From Aliivibrio wodanis (GTDB taxonomy: Bacteria > Pseudomonadota > Gammaproteobacteria > Enterobacterales > Vibrionaceae), in the NCBI GenBank assembly GCA_000953695.1, contig LN554846.1, positions 1,488,001 to 1,552,000 of the forward strand: a stretch of 64,000 nucleotides of DNA. The letters are read 5' to 3'. A model generated the notes under the pieces. The model searched no databases. It was not told where the DNA came from and saw nothing but the letters and a program-made list of their open reading frames with translations. The first letter of the stretch is position 1; each line of letters begins with the position of its first letter. Below, in pieces: positions 7,401 through 14,022 of the stretch. Made by a program: the position numbers and the translations under genes.

Positions 7401-9167
7401 ATGCCACCGACCAGCTTCTTTGGTAAGCAGTTAGTCCTTGACGATGAAGAGGCCGAAGAGAGCTTAACGGCTGATATGGAAAGTATCTTGGGGATGTTTT
7501 TAGCGTCAGGCACGCCAGAAAAAATGCTTAAATGGCACTACCGTAGCCGCCATGAGTCGTTGATCGCAGTGTCTAATCAAGAGTTTTATGACAACAAACT
7601 AATGATTTTCCCGTCATCAGGAATTAATCCTAATGCAAAAGGTTTGAGTCTCAATTACTTGCCGAATACTACTTATGATCGAGGTGGTTCAAGAAGTAAT
7701 AAGGGTGAAGCCGCAGCCGTTGCAGAGGCGGTGATTAAACATGCTAAAACAACGCCAAACCAAACACTGGGCGTTGTTGCATTCAGTACAGCTCAACGTG
7801 ATGCTATCTTGCTAGAAGTTGAACGCTTAAGAAAGGCGAACCCAGATCTCGAACACTTCTTTGGAGAGCATGAAGAGGGGGAAGACTTCTTCGTTAAAAA
7901 CCTTGAGAACGTACAGGGTGACGAGCGCGATACTATCTACATCAGTATCGGTTACGGTAAGACGAATGAAGGGCGCTTACCAATGAGTTTTGGACCACTT
8001 AATGGGGAAGGTGGAGAGCGAAGGCTTAACGTACTTATTTCACGTGCTCGTATGTGCATGGAAGTATTTAGTAACTTTAAGGGTGAAGAGATGCCCACCA
8101 CTGACGCATCTCCATTCGGTGTACGTTCGCTGAAAAACTTCTTACATTACGCTGAAACAGGTGATTTGGTTAAGAGAGAAGAAACGGGTAAAGGGCCTGA
8201 TTCGCCATTTGAAGAAGAAGTCATCTCTTCAATTCGTTCGTTAGGCTACCTAGTTCAACCGCAAGTCGGTTGTGCAGGTTTCTATATTGACATTGCAGTG
8301 AGAGATCCACATAAACCTGGTCGTTATATGCTTGCAGTAGAGTGTGATGGGGCAACTTATCACAGCTCTAAGAGTGCTCGAGACAGAGATCGCATCCGTC
8401 AGAGCGTGCTTGAAGGGTTGGGTTGGCGTTTCCACCGTATCTGGAGTACTGATTGGTTCCGCAATCGCCACAAAGAAACAGGAAGACTTGATGACGCTAT
8501 TAAATCTGCGATTGCATATTACGAAGCTTATGATTCAGAATCACTAGTTGAAGAGGTCGTACAATCAAAGCCAAAAGTCAAAGCTGCGATTGAAAGGGTA
8601 GAAGTTGAACATCAATCGTCTGCTGCGATCTATCAGGTCTATCCAGCGGATCAGTTATATCTTGGGCTAGGTGATACGATACCTGATATCAATACAGCAA
8701 CATTAGCAGAAGATATATTTAAAGTGGTTGAGCTTGAATCTCCAATTCACGTTAAGCAGCTTAGTATTCGTTTGTTATCGGCCGTTGGTAGTTCTCGAAG
8801 TGGTGCTCGAATCAACCGAGCAATCTTTGATGGTATTAGTTTGCTTAACAGGCAAGCTAAAGTAGATCTTGATGGTGAGTTTATTATTGCGAGCCAAAGC
8901 GAAATTACCATTCGTAGCCGATCCGAATTGCCATCCAATGAGCGTAAGTATGATCTGATTTATGACGGTGAAATTGCAAAAGCAGCAATAGATACCGTTA
9001 GGGATACATTCTCAATATCAAATGATGATTTAGTGAAGTCAATTACGGAAGTATTAGGCTTTTCAAGCACAAGCAAAGCGATGAAAGTTAGAACTGAAAC
9101 GGTACTTGCGGAACGAGTAAAATCTGGTGACTTGGGATTAAAAGGCGATACTTACCAGATTTCTTAG
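4464..9167 (+). CDS. DUF4011 / SF1 helicase / MTES-type nuclease / DUF3320 multidomain protein
   Basis: This 1567-residue protein combines an N-terminal DUF4011-like region (about 1-290), a superfamily 1 (Dna2/NAM7/UPF1-like) helicase, a PD-(D/E)XK nuclease and a C-terminal DUF3320 region. Helicase motifs are clear: Walker A GPPGTGKS at 319-326, Walker B FDEAS with DE at 951-952, VVGDTKQMPPTSFF, WHYRSRHESL, LENVQGDERD and LNVLISRAR. Between Walker A and B is a long helical insert of about 600 residues. The nuclease (about 1245-1335) shows an early E, then YIDIAV and VECDGATYH with E1293 and D1295, as in the REase_MTES_1575 family. This architecture recurs in bacterial accessory islands and is suspected of acting on foreign DNA; that role is inference. 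It is a single-gene unit inserted in a GNAT gene, with a hairpin at 9184-9209 after it. Confidence 0.9.
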   Translation: MNSNLKDIFDKSRQELLDMGLRGNTLLNVGKGAKVLDIVDEKSEQVFEHLVDESKMMSFLPAPDSLDTEDSKSISLTDLTTHLEEKNGDKRHSDNALQTQLFRKSLDTRLLKLSTEATTFVQEQGVDLLYLAMGFVKWFEDDNSDKPRYAPLVLVPVEIFREDAGDSYKIRYTENELGTNLTLAAKLKMEFGIILPDFEEGEDGYDFQGYLDLVTTAIAGEKRWLVESNKIVLSFFSFGKFQMYQDLSDDVWPDGKKPSENSLIQKLFTEGFERDATLLDSTPMDVNRVEEVQLVLDSDSSQTEAVLAAKSGANLVIQGPPGTGKSQTITNIISQALADNKKVLFVAEKMAALDVVKRRLDNCHIGDSVLELHSHKANKKSVLSSLENTLMQHAPVTPERSEDIDRLVSLRNKLDDYCQSVNESIANTDVSYHDALGYSSQLERIITNASIELNELPHIDFDLNVWDKSYYLSALAKITEVVDYLTEHAAPSLNLFSSTNLKDYSPSDDKSAQKLVAEVVQTQQEVIDQVKALHACAGYVSPIVTYTDCISVLDGLSLIANRPELESVDVNAPAWDSKGDTILDFALQGATLQDKKSELSEHFVDSSLDYDWMPIRGSLLTTGQKWWRFLSGDYRKAKSTYAGMCKNGLAGGASEWIEKIDAVLEYRSTQKSFIDSAQLVIDTIGSHFKNESTDWKAILKPLQWVQQCHSGIKSGTLDHSAAQYLDPSKEISFTTAELDKVKALIEKRTNVINEIASLLQLNLSSFVERCDALQCDEVETIDSDIQKFYPLTRFNRLGSNLDTIGLSDWRQQAFTWSKASMLIRDCFKFTYYSSLVDHQYDSRDEIRYFDRVEHEKQIEQFSSIDGQLFHFAQETLVKQLYDNLPNPSARGEVETLRREFNKKRRQMPIRRLLNKSGRVIQQIKPVFMMSPMSIATYLEPGVVNFDLVIFDEASQVKVADALGAIMRGKQVIVVGDTKQMPPTSFFGKQLVLDDEEAEESLTADMESILGMFLASGTPEKMLKWHYRSRHESLIAVSNQEFYDNKLMIFPSSGINPNAKGLSLNYLPNTTYDRGGSRSNKGEAAAVAEAVIKHAKTTPNQTLGVVAFSTAQRDAILLEVERLRKANPDLEHFFGEHEEGEDFFVKNLENVQGDERDTIYISIGYGKTNEGRLPMSFGPLNGEGGERRLNVLISRARMCMEVFSNFKGEEMPTTDASPFGVRSLKNFLHYAETGDLVKREETGKGPDSPFEEEVISSIRSLGYLVQPQVGCAGFYIDIAVRDPHKPGRYMLAVECDGATYHSSKSARDRDRIRQSVLEGLGWRFHRIWSTDWFRNRHKETGRLDDAIKSAIAYYEAYDSESLVEEVVQSKPKVKAAIERVEVEHQSSAAIYQVYPADQLYLGLGDTIPDINTATLAEDIFKVVELESPIHVKQLSIRLLSAVGSSRSGARINRAIFDGISLLNRQAKVDLDGEFIIASQSEITIRSRSELPSNERKYDLIYDGEIAKAAIDTVRDTFSISNDDLVKSITEVLGFSSTSKAMKVRTETVLAERVKSGDLGLKGDTYQIS

Positions 9168-9183
9168 CGAGTCATTGGTTATA

Positions 9184-9209
9184 TTCCACTGAGTCGTAAC
9201 TCAGTGGAA
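9184..9209 (+). terminator. Hairpin after the helicase gene
   Basis: TTCCACTGAGT-CGTA-ACTCAGTGGAA forms a perfect 11-bp stem with a 4-base loop 17 bases after the helicase stop codon. There is only a weak pyrimidine tract (CCCTTTC) behind it, so it may be a partial terminator or an mRNA-end stabiliser. Confidence 0.6.
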
Positions 9210-9257
9210 CCCTTTCACTTTAAATAAAACTTATGTCTAACTGAGGGAGTAGAAATG

Positions 9258-9555
9258 ACTACTAGTATTAGGCGGTTTTTTTCTGGCTCGAAAGTATCCA
9301 ACGAACAGACTTATTTACGATATTGAGCAGTTTTTTGTATTACGTAAGTTCAAAGGGAAAGGTGTCGGTAAACAAACGTTAAAATTGGTGACTGAGCAGT
9401 TTTCAGGTCAATGGCAGATCAGAGTACTCATTGGTAATGAAGCCGCATTGAAGTTTTGGCAGTCTGCAATTTCTGGTTTAGTTGGTGAAAATTACACACA
9501 GTCTGAGCAAGTCGACATAGATTTACTTATGCACTTTCTCACGTTTAAAGTCTAG
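9258..9555 (+). pseudogene. GNAT acetyltransferase, C-terminal part, without a start
   Basis: An open frame after a TGA at 9255-9257 encodes GGFFLARKYPTNRLIYDIEQ, then FKGKGVGKQTLKLVTEQF (an intact acetyl-CoA-binding loop), then RVLIGNEAALKFWQSAI and a normal C-terminus ending at TAG 9553-9555. The nearest in-frame start codon is missing. The ATG at 9255 is in another frame and hits a stop within 25 codons. The first 32 residues duplicate the end of the fragment at 4010-4320. Joining the two fragments gives one ordinary GNAT of about 160-170 residues. Confidence 0.85.
9269..9363 (+). repeat. Direct repeat, right copy, flanking the helicase gene
   Basis: This is the partner of 4211-4305. It continues into the genuine downstream part of the GNAT gene, so the right copy is the one attached to the original gene end. 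Such a long flanking duplication is not a simple transposase target duplication (usually 2-14 bp). Recombination between two similar gene copies, or integration next to a carried gene fragment, would explain it better. Confidence 0.9.
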
Positions 9556-9590
9556 CCAGTATCTAGTTATTCTTTTTTATACGATATTCA

Positions 9591-9624
9591 AAAACCGAGC
9601 AGGGTAACTTGCTCGGTTTTTTTT
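9591..9624 (+). terminator. Rho-independent terminator after the broken GNAT gene
   Basis: AACCGAGCA-GGGTAAC-TTGCTCGGTT forms a GC-rich stem followed by eight T, 38 bases after the GNAT stop codon. This is a textbook intrinsic terminator. It probably belonged to the GNAT gene before it was split. Confidence 0.88.
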
Positions 9625-9792
9625 GTATTTAATGGTTGGAAGAAGAGAAAAACCATCACTTATAATTAATATTATCAATAGTTTAAGTGTTAATAAAAAT
9701 GGAACTTAAACGACAAATAAGAAAGAATCCCATGAAACTTATCTCAGAAAGAGTATGATGTACGTACGGTAAATAAATGGTTTACGCCTGAG

Positions 9793-9965
9793 CTAACGGC
9801 ATAAAGCGACACGTTGTCGTAAACATGAGTGCAGAAATTACACTGTATAGTTATAGTGTTGATTTATTGGGGGTTTAGAGAAAGGCTAGATGATTTAGTA
9901 AAATAATTAGTGACAAATGTTATAGGTGAACTATAAGACATTGTGTCGTAGATCAAGCGTTATAT
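9793..9965 (+). other. Candidate degenerate attC-like recombination site upstream of the DUF2971 gene
   Basis: The left end GCTAACGGCATAAAGCGACAC and the right end GTGTCGTAGATCAAGCGTTAT can pair over TAACG/CGTTA and CGACAC/GTGTCG, separated by an unpaired stretch. This matches the two-box layout of an attC, with AAC on the left and GTTATAT (core site GTTRRRY-like) on the right. The DUF2971 start codon lies 21 bases beyond, as expected for an integron cassette. Spacings are not canonical, so this is a hypothesis. The rest of 9556-9986 holds a terminator and small hairpins but no gene. Confidence 0.35.
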
Positions 9966-9986
9966 TTTTTATCGGAGTACAAGAAA

Positions 9987-10973
9987 ATGAATGAATATCT
10001 TTATAAATATACAAAATTCCGAGAAGATTTTCTGTCGGACCCTTATATTCGGGCAACTCAAATTGAGGGCTTGAATGATCCATTTGAAGCGAATGTAACT
10101 TTGGAACAAATTATTAAAGCAAGGAAGCAGCATAATGAGTTTTATGATGTTTCTGAAGAGTTTCAGGGAGAAGACTTTGATTATATGATGGAAGAATTTC
10201 TTAGTCTTTCACAACAAGATTTGTCAGAAATAGGAGTTATTTCTCTTACAGAAGACCCAATTAATCCTCTGATGTGGGCTCATTATGCTGATGAGCACAA
10301 AGGAGTTGTATTACAAGTTAAGAATGAGCACTCTTTTTTATGTGGTGCGAACGAATACATTGGTGGGAAGAGAGTCAGATATAATAAAGATATTTTTGGT
10401 TTTGCAAGTGAATTACCTAAACCTGTAGCATATCGTAGAAATCGACCTCAATTTGATTTTATAGAAGAAGTAGCACCTGAGCATAGACAAGCTTATCCAC
10501 ATAAAAAATTTAACGAGAAATTAATCTACACAAAAGCCAACGATTGGCTTTATGAAAAAGAAAGTCGCTCAGTTGTTTACTTAAAAGATGCAGATCGAAT
10601 TGTGTGCTCTTATGATGAACATACTTTCAAATTTTGCGATAACCATGAATTTTTAACAGTTAAAAACCTAAGTGACAACAGAATTCAAATAGATTTCCCT
10701 ATTAATTTTGGAAATATATTAGACTTTGCGAATGTCGATGATGCTTTATATGATGAGTACGAAGATAGAAATGACTTATACTTATGGACAAGGGGCTTAG
10801 ACGCTCAATATTTCTTTAAGTTAAACCCTAGCTCAATATCAGCTTTTATATTTGGTTGCAAATCAAGTTTTGGCGATATTGAAATCACCAAACAAAAATT
10901 GTCATGGGATGCAGATCTTTACAAAGCGAAAATATCTAAAGATAAATTTGAGTTAGACTTAGAAAAAATATAA
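9987..10973 (+). CDS. DUF2971 family protein
   Basis: This 328-residue protein shows the DUF2971 pattern: LYKYTKFREDFL near the start, an ATQIEGLNDPFEAN segment, and the conserved GVISLTEDPINPLMWAHYADEHKGVVLQV around residues 86-114. Then come a KLIYTKANDWLYEKESR motif and FGCKSSFGDIE near the end. The biochemical function is unknown; family members are frequent in bacterial defence and mobile-element neighbourhoods. A GGAG lies about 8 bases before the start. The stop codon TAA is the first three bases of repeat X, so the gene and repeat form one unit. Strong AT-richness sets it apart from the core genes downstream. Confidence 0.82.
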   Translation: MNEYLYKYTKFREDFLSDPYIRATQIEGLNDPFEANVTLEQIIKARKQHNEFYDVSEEFQGEDFDYMMEEFLSLSQQDLSEIGVISLTEDPINPLMWAHYADEHKGVVLQVKNEHSFLCGANEYIGGKRVRYNKDIFGFASELPKPVAYRRNRPQFDFIEEVAPEHRQAYPHKKFNEKLIYTKANDWLYEKESRSVVYLKDADRIVCSYDEHTFKFCDNHEFLTVKNLSDNRIQIDFPINFGNILDFANVDDALYDEYEDRNDLYLWTRGLDAQYFFKLNPSSISAFIFGCKSSFGDIEITKQKLSWDADLYKAKISKDKFELDLEKI

Positions 10974-11111
10974 CAAATAAGGATTAAGCGCTGCGAAGCC
11001 AGCGTTAAATCCCGGGTGTTGAACAAGCCCGTAGCCACTTCTTTATAGTAAATTGTACGATCTAGTTTGGTGGGCGTATCGCCTTGAATCTTTCTTCAAG
11101 GCGAGCGAAGC
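10970..11111. repeat. Dispersed repeat X, copy 2, fused to the DUF2971 stop codon
   Basis: This is the longest and best-preserved copy, about 142 bp. It starts at ATAACAAATAAGG, which contains the stop codon. It has a hairpin from GGATTAAGCGCTG and CAGCGTTAAATCC around a CGAAGC loop. The tail (TTTATAGTAAATTGTACGATC through CAAGGCGAGCGAAGC) is shared with 13074-13214 only. A second small stem, GCCTTGAA/TTCAAGGC, lies in the tail. Copy 1 at 1415-1490 shares only the first 76 bp. Confidence 0.85.
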
Positions 11112-11163
11112 TAAGGTTTCGATAGTAACGTTATCAATGGGTTATCTGTTTTTGTTGTCTTTT

Positions 11164-11277
11164 TTTGTTATATCTCCTCTGGTTTAACTTCAGCCATTAT
11201 CCTTACTATGTTTGCCTTTCGGCTATCTCGGTCGTGTTATTACCACGCACTCCATGTTATGGTGACAGTGTGGGCAG
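11164..11277. repeat. Dispersed repeat Y, copy 2
   Basis: This copy is closely similar to 381-494 and again encodes a CPHCHHNMECV-like zinc-ribbon tail on the minus strand, here broken by stops. It sits between repeat X and an IS4-type relic, so the 10974-11829 gap is filled with mobile-element debris. Besides the relics, the gap holds only a 30-codon frame at 11684-11776 without recognisable features. Confidence 0.6.
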
Positions 11278-11378
11278 CAAGAACTCAAGAGTGGGTAAGG
11301 TACGTGTCTTTATTGCATTGGTTTTGCTTTCTTTGTAACGGAAGGTGACGTTATGATCATCACTGTGGATGACTGTTT

Positions 11379-11636
11379 TCAATTCAAGTGAGTGTTGTGT
11401 TTACGGTGTAATTGATGATTTCCAAGTAATCTATCTACGCGTTTAATAGCATGTTTAACGGTGGTGTTGGTGTTGGTGTCGACCTGTCGCCCCAACTTGG
11501 TTAGAATTAAATCAGAGCCCCTAAGCACTCTTTTTGTGGCAAGTATTAGAGAATTGAGGCATTTTTTGTGAATTGTAGGGCATTGGTTCTGAATAGTTTG
11601 GTGTAGAATCTGAATACCGCGCATCGTACCGCCCAA
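11379..11636 (-). pseudogene. IS4/IS10-type transposase, N-terminal relic
   Basis: The 85-residue frame has the N-terminal pattern of IS10/IS4-family transposases: ILHQTIQNQCPTIHKKCLNS, then LTKLGRQV and the highly characteristic KHAIKRVDRLLGNHQLH. An intact enzyme has about 400 residues with a DDE active site. Everything after LLGNHQLH is missing, and the frame ends in HRKHNTHLN. It is a dead fragment. The final part recurs at 13288-13328, showing that the same debris lies behind two different genes. Confidence 0.8.
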
Positions 11637-11829
11637 TTGATTAAAATGTGTGTTTGGCGATATTAATTAGATCAAAGGTATCGATGCGTGTCTACCTTAT
11701 TGTTTCTATGGGAGATTATGAGGGGATTCGTAAGAGCAAGGCGTTAGCTATTTGGAGCTCGATTCTACCAATGTAAGAACCGTATCAATTTGATATCATA
11801 ATAATCTTGTACCCCTAAAATATGAATAT

Positions 11830-13077
11830 ATGAAAGATATAGACTTTAATTTCACCGGCTTCCATGGAACCCCAGGTCGTTGCCATATAAGAATTGCGAG
11901 AAAAAGTGCTAATCACAAAATTGTTGTAGTATGTTCTCAGTATAAAAATTATTACGGTACTTCCGTGACTAACGCGATGGAGATTATAGCAAGAAAACTA
12001 TTTAATGAAATTCACAATAACAATTTATACGACTTATCTTTATCAGAGCGTAGCGTAGAGTTAGTTTGGCATGATGATGTTAACTGGTTTGAAAAAAAGT
12101 TAGTTGAACTCAATGAAAATAAATATAAGTATCGATTTATGAGTCACACTCTTAACTTACACACAGTTTTCGATGAGGTTTTGTGGATCGAGAGATACCC
12201 TAAAGGAGTCTGTTCATTTGAATTTGATGATTTATATTCTGTAGCGACAATCAAAGAGAGTGGCTTTCCTGAATGGAAGGGAAGACCAACAAATGAACTT
12301 GTAAAGGAAAATACGGGATATGATATTGAAGAGCTATTCTTAGAGAGTGACTTTGATCTTAAATCTACAAAAGAATCACAAATTGTAAATAATGGTTTGA
12401 CTGTTAGCACAGAGCCCTTGATTGACTTAAATAGTATTGAAAGAAATTTTGAATGGATAGATGACATACTAAAGATTCTTCCAGCAAAAATCATTAGCCA
12501 TGAGTTTGATTCTGGGACTAAAGAAAATGAAATGCTTTGGGAAAAGGATATTCAAAGCCTTGTTGGTTCAATATTTAATACTTGTTTTCCTCATCGTGAC
12601 TTATTTGATAATGAGTATGCTGTTTCATCAAAAATCGGTGTGGCTAATAAGTCGGGTAGCAAGAAAAAGTGCGATTTAGTGATCTTTTCTCCTGGAAAGA
12701 AAGACCCTTCATCTATGGTTGAAGTAAAAAGAGTAGTTTGCTCAGATGTACCATACGGAGCATTTTGCCAGGATCTAGGCAAATTATTGCTTTACTCAAA
12801 GTTAATTAAATCTAATGCTTATTTCTTAGTATGTGGAGAGCCTGATGGTATTAATAATTTTCAGGAACTGATTAGAGAAGAATTCTCTGTTCATAAGTTA
12901 AAATTATCAGATGAGTATTCTAGTTTACTGAAAAAAAATCATATTTTTACGGTGTTTACTAAATTGGTTGGTAGTAGTAGAGATGGAAGTGTTGCAATCT
13001 GGAAAATAGCACATGACAAAGATTCTATAGATAGAAATAACTCTGCACGGTATGTAATATCAGAGAAAAATAGCTAA
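11830..13077 (+). CDS. Unrecognised protein with a PD-(D/E)XK nuclease-like signature
   Basis: I do not recognise this 415-residue protein as a named family. In the second half, E238 (WEKDIQSLVGSIF), D282 (KKKCDLVIF) and E298-x-K300 (SMVEVKRVV) are spaced and framed by hydrophobic strands as in PD-(D/E)XK nucleases, followed by a helix and strand (DLGKLLLYSKL, AYFLVCGE). The first 200 residues are a separate acidic/aromatic domain of unknown type, with a strand-rich start (CHIRIARKSANHKIVVVCSQY). There is no signal peptide or membrane segment, so it is cytoplasmic. The stop codon begins repeat X, exactly as for the DUF2971 gene. It is very AT-rich with no convincing ribosome-binding site. DNA cleavage is inference. 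Confidence 0.65.
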   Translation: MKDIDFNFTGFHGTPGRCHIRIARKSANHKIVVVCSQYKNYYGTSVTNAMEIIARKLFNEIHNNNLYDLSLSERSVELVWHDDVNWFEKKLVELNENKYKYRFMSHTLNLHTVFDEVLWIERYPKGVCSFEFDDLYSVATIKESGFPEWKGRPTNELVKENTGYDIEELFLESDFDLKSTKESQIVNNGLTVSTEPLIDLNSIERNFEWIDDILKILPAKIISHEFDSGTKENEMLWEKDIQSLVGSIFNTCFPHRDLFDNEYAVSSKIGVANKSGSKKKCDLVIFSPGKKDPSSMVEVKRVVCSDVPYGAFCQDLGKLLLYSKLIKSNAYFLVCGEPDGINNFQELIREEFSVHKLKLSDEYSSLLKKNHIFTVFTKLVGSSRDGSVAIWKIAHDKDSIDRNNSARYVISEKNS

Positions 13078-13214
13078 CAAATAAGGATTAAGCGCTGCGA
13101 AGCCAGCGTTAAATCCCGGGTGTTGAACAAGCCCGTAGCCACTTCTTTATAGTAAATTGTACGATCTAGCTTGGTAGGTGCATCGCCTTGAGTCTTTATT
13201 CAAGGCGAACGAGG
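13074..13214. repeat. Dispersed repeat X, copy 3, fused to the nuclease-like gene's stop codon
   Basis: This copy is about 95 percent identical by eye to 10970-11111 over its whole length, starting at the stop codon CTAACAAATAAGG and ending CAAGGCGAACGAGGC. Two unrelated genes thus share the same 3' junction base for base, pointing to a common recombination or mobilisation end. Confidence 0.85.
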
Positions 13215-13328
13215 CTATATCGTCGTGTTATTCCCACGCACTCTTTGTAAGCCTTTAGGCAGTACATGCTGCAAGATGAGCATGACCGTTTTCAGTTCAA
13301 GTGAGTGTTGTGTTTACGGTGTAATGGT
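13213..13328. repeat. Shortened copy of the repeat Y and IS4 relic block
   Basis: The stretch GGCTATATCGTCGTGTTATT to CACGCACTC (13213-13243) matches part of repeat Y, and 13288-13328 matches the end of the IS4 relic at 11374-11413. The order X, Y, IS4 tail is the same as at 10970-11413, with about 180 bp missing in total. The 13078-13368 gap therefore holds a degraded duplicate of the debris behind the DUF2971 gene. Confidence 0.65.
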
Positions 13329-13368
13329 TTAGGTTAGGTGGTTGCGTGCTTCACACCTGAATTGGGCG

Positions 13369-13920
13369 TTAGCACTCAAGGCGTCGTAAAATCTTCACAC
13401 TGCTCTCTATCACTTCAGCGCTTGTGCCTGCCATATAAGCAGTTGTGATTGCCCCTTCTTTTAATAAGCATATCGCATTGAGTAAATCCTCTGAATTTCC
13501 ACTTAACTTACTTTGTATTAACTGGCGTACTTGTTTTTTGTGAAATCGACAATAGGTAGATATTTCACTTTTAGCGTCATGGAATTCCGCCGAAGTGTTT
13601 ATAAAGAAACAACCGTTAAAATCACCTAGTTCAGGCTCTTCACCTTCAAACCAACCCTCTAAAGAGCGGAATAGTGTATCAATCAACTCATTATTATTGG
13701 TTGTGTTTTCAAGTTTCGCTTCAAGCCATTGCACAAAGATAAGGTGTCTTTTCTCTAACGCTTTAAGCACCAGATCTTCTTTGCTGCTGAAGTGGCTGTA
13801 TAGAGTCTTCTTAGCCACACCTGAAACCTTGATTACTTCATTGATACCAATGGAATTAATGCCGTGTCGGTAAAAAAGCTCTAATGCTGTATTTAACAAT
13901 AAATCTCGCTTCTTGCTCAT
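13369..13920 (-). CDS. TetR-family transcriptional repressor
   Basis: This 183-residue protein begins with the TetR DNA-binding domain: LLNTALELFYRHGINSIGINEVIKVSGVAKKTLYSHFSSKEDLVLKALE (split by the recognition helix around KKTLYSHF). A C-terminal TetR_C-like ligand domain follows, with GDFNGCFFINTSAEF. Such repressors release DNA when they bind a small ligand. It is transcribed away from the HPP gene at 14023, and two GTAGAC/GTCTAC-type operators lie in the shared promoter region. It probably represses itself and the HPP gene. The ligand is unknown. Confidence 0.9.
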   Translation of the reverse strand: MSKKRDLLLNTALELFYRHGINSIGINEVIKVSGVAKKTLYSHFSSKEDLVLKALEKRHLIFVQWLEAKLENTTNNNELIDTLFRSLEGWFEGEEPELGDFNGCFFINTSAEFHDAKSEISTYCRFHKKQVRQLIQSKLSGNSEDLLNAICLLKEGAITTAYMAGTSAEVIESSVKILRRLEC

Positions 13921-13950
13921 AAAAACACCCCAAAATTAGTTTTATGTATA

Positions 13951-14003
13951 TTGACAAAGGTAGACCGATCTGTCTACAATTAAAAGTAGACAGATTGTTC
14001 TAC
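13951..14003 (+). promoter_or_regulatory. Promoter with two TetR-type operators between the TetR and HPP genes
   Basis: TTGACA at 13951-13956 and TACAAT at 13975-13980, with 18-base spacing, form a strong promoter reading towards the HPP gene. GTAGACCGATCTGTCTAC at 13960-13977 is a palindrome lying between and over these boxes. A second, GTAGACAGATTGTTCTAC at 13986-14003, lies just downstream. Two similar palindromes inside a divergent TetR promoter are convincing operators for the adjacent repressor. Confidence 0.82.
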
Positions 14004-14022
14004 TTTTAATTGTGAGGTTTAT

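Noticed and set aside
9987-13077. DUF2971 and nuclease-like genes as a two-gene operon
   Set aside because: They are separated by 856 bp of repeat and transposase debris, so they look like separate units rather than one operon.
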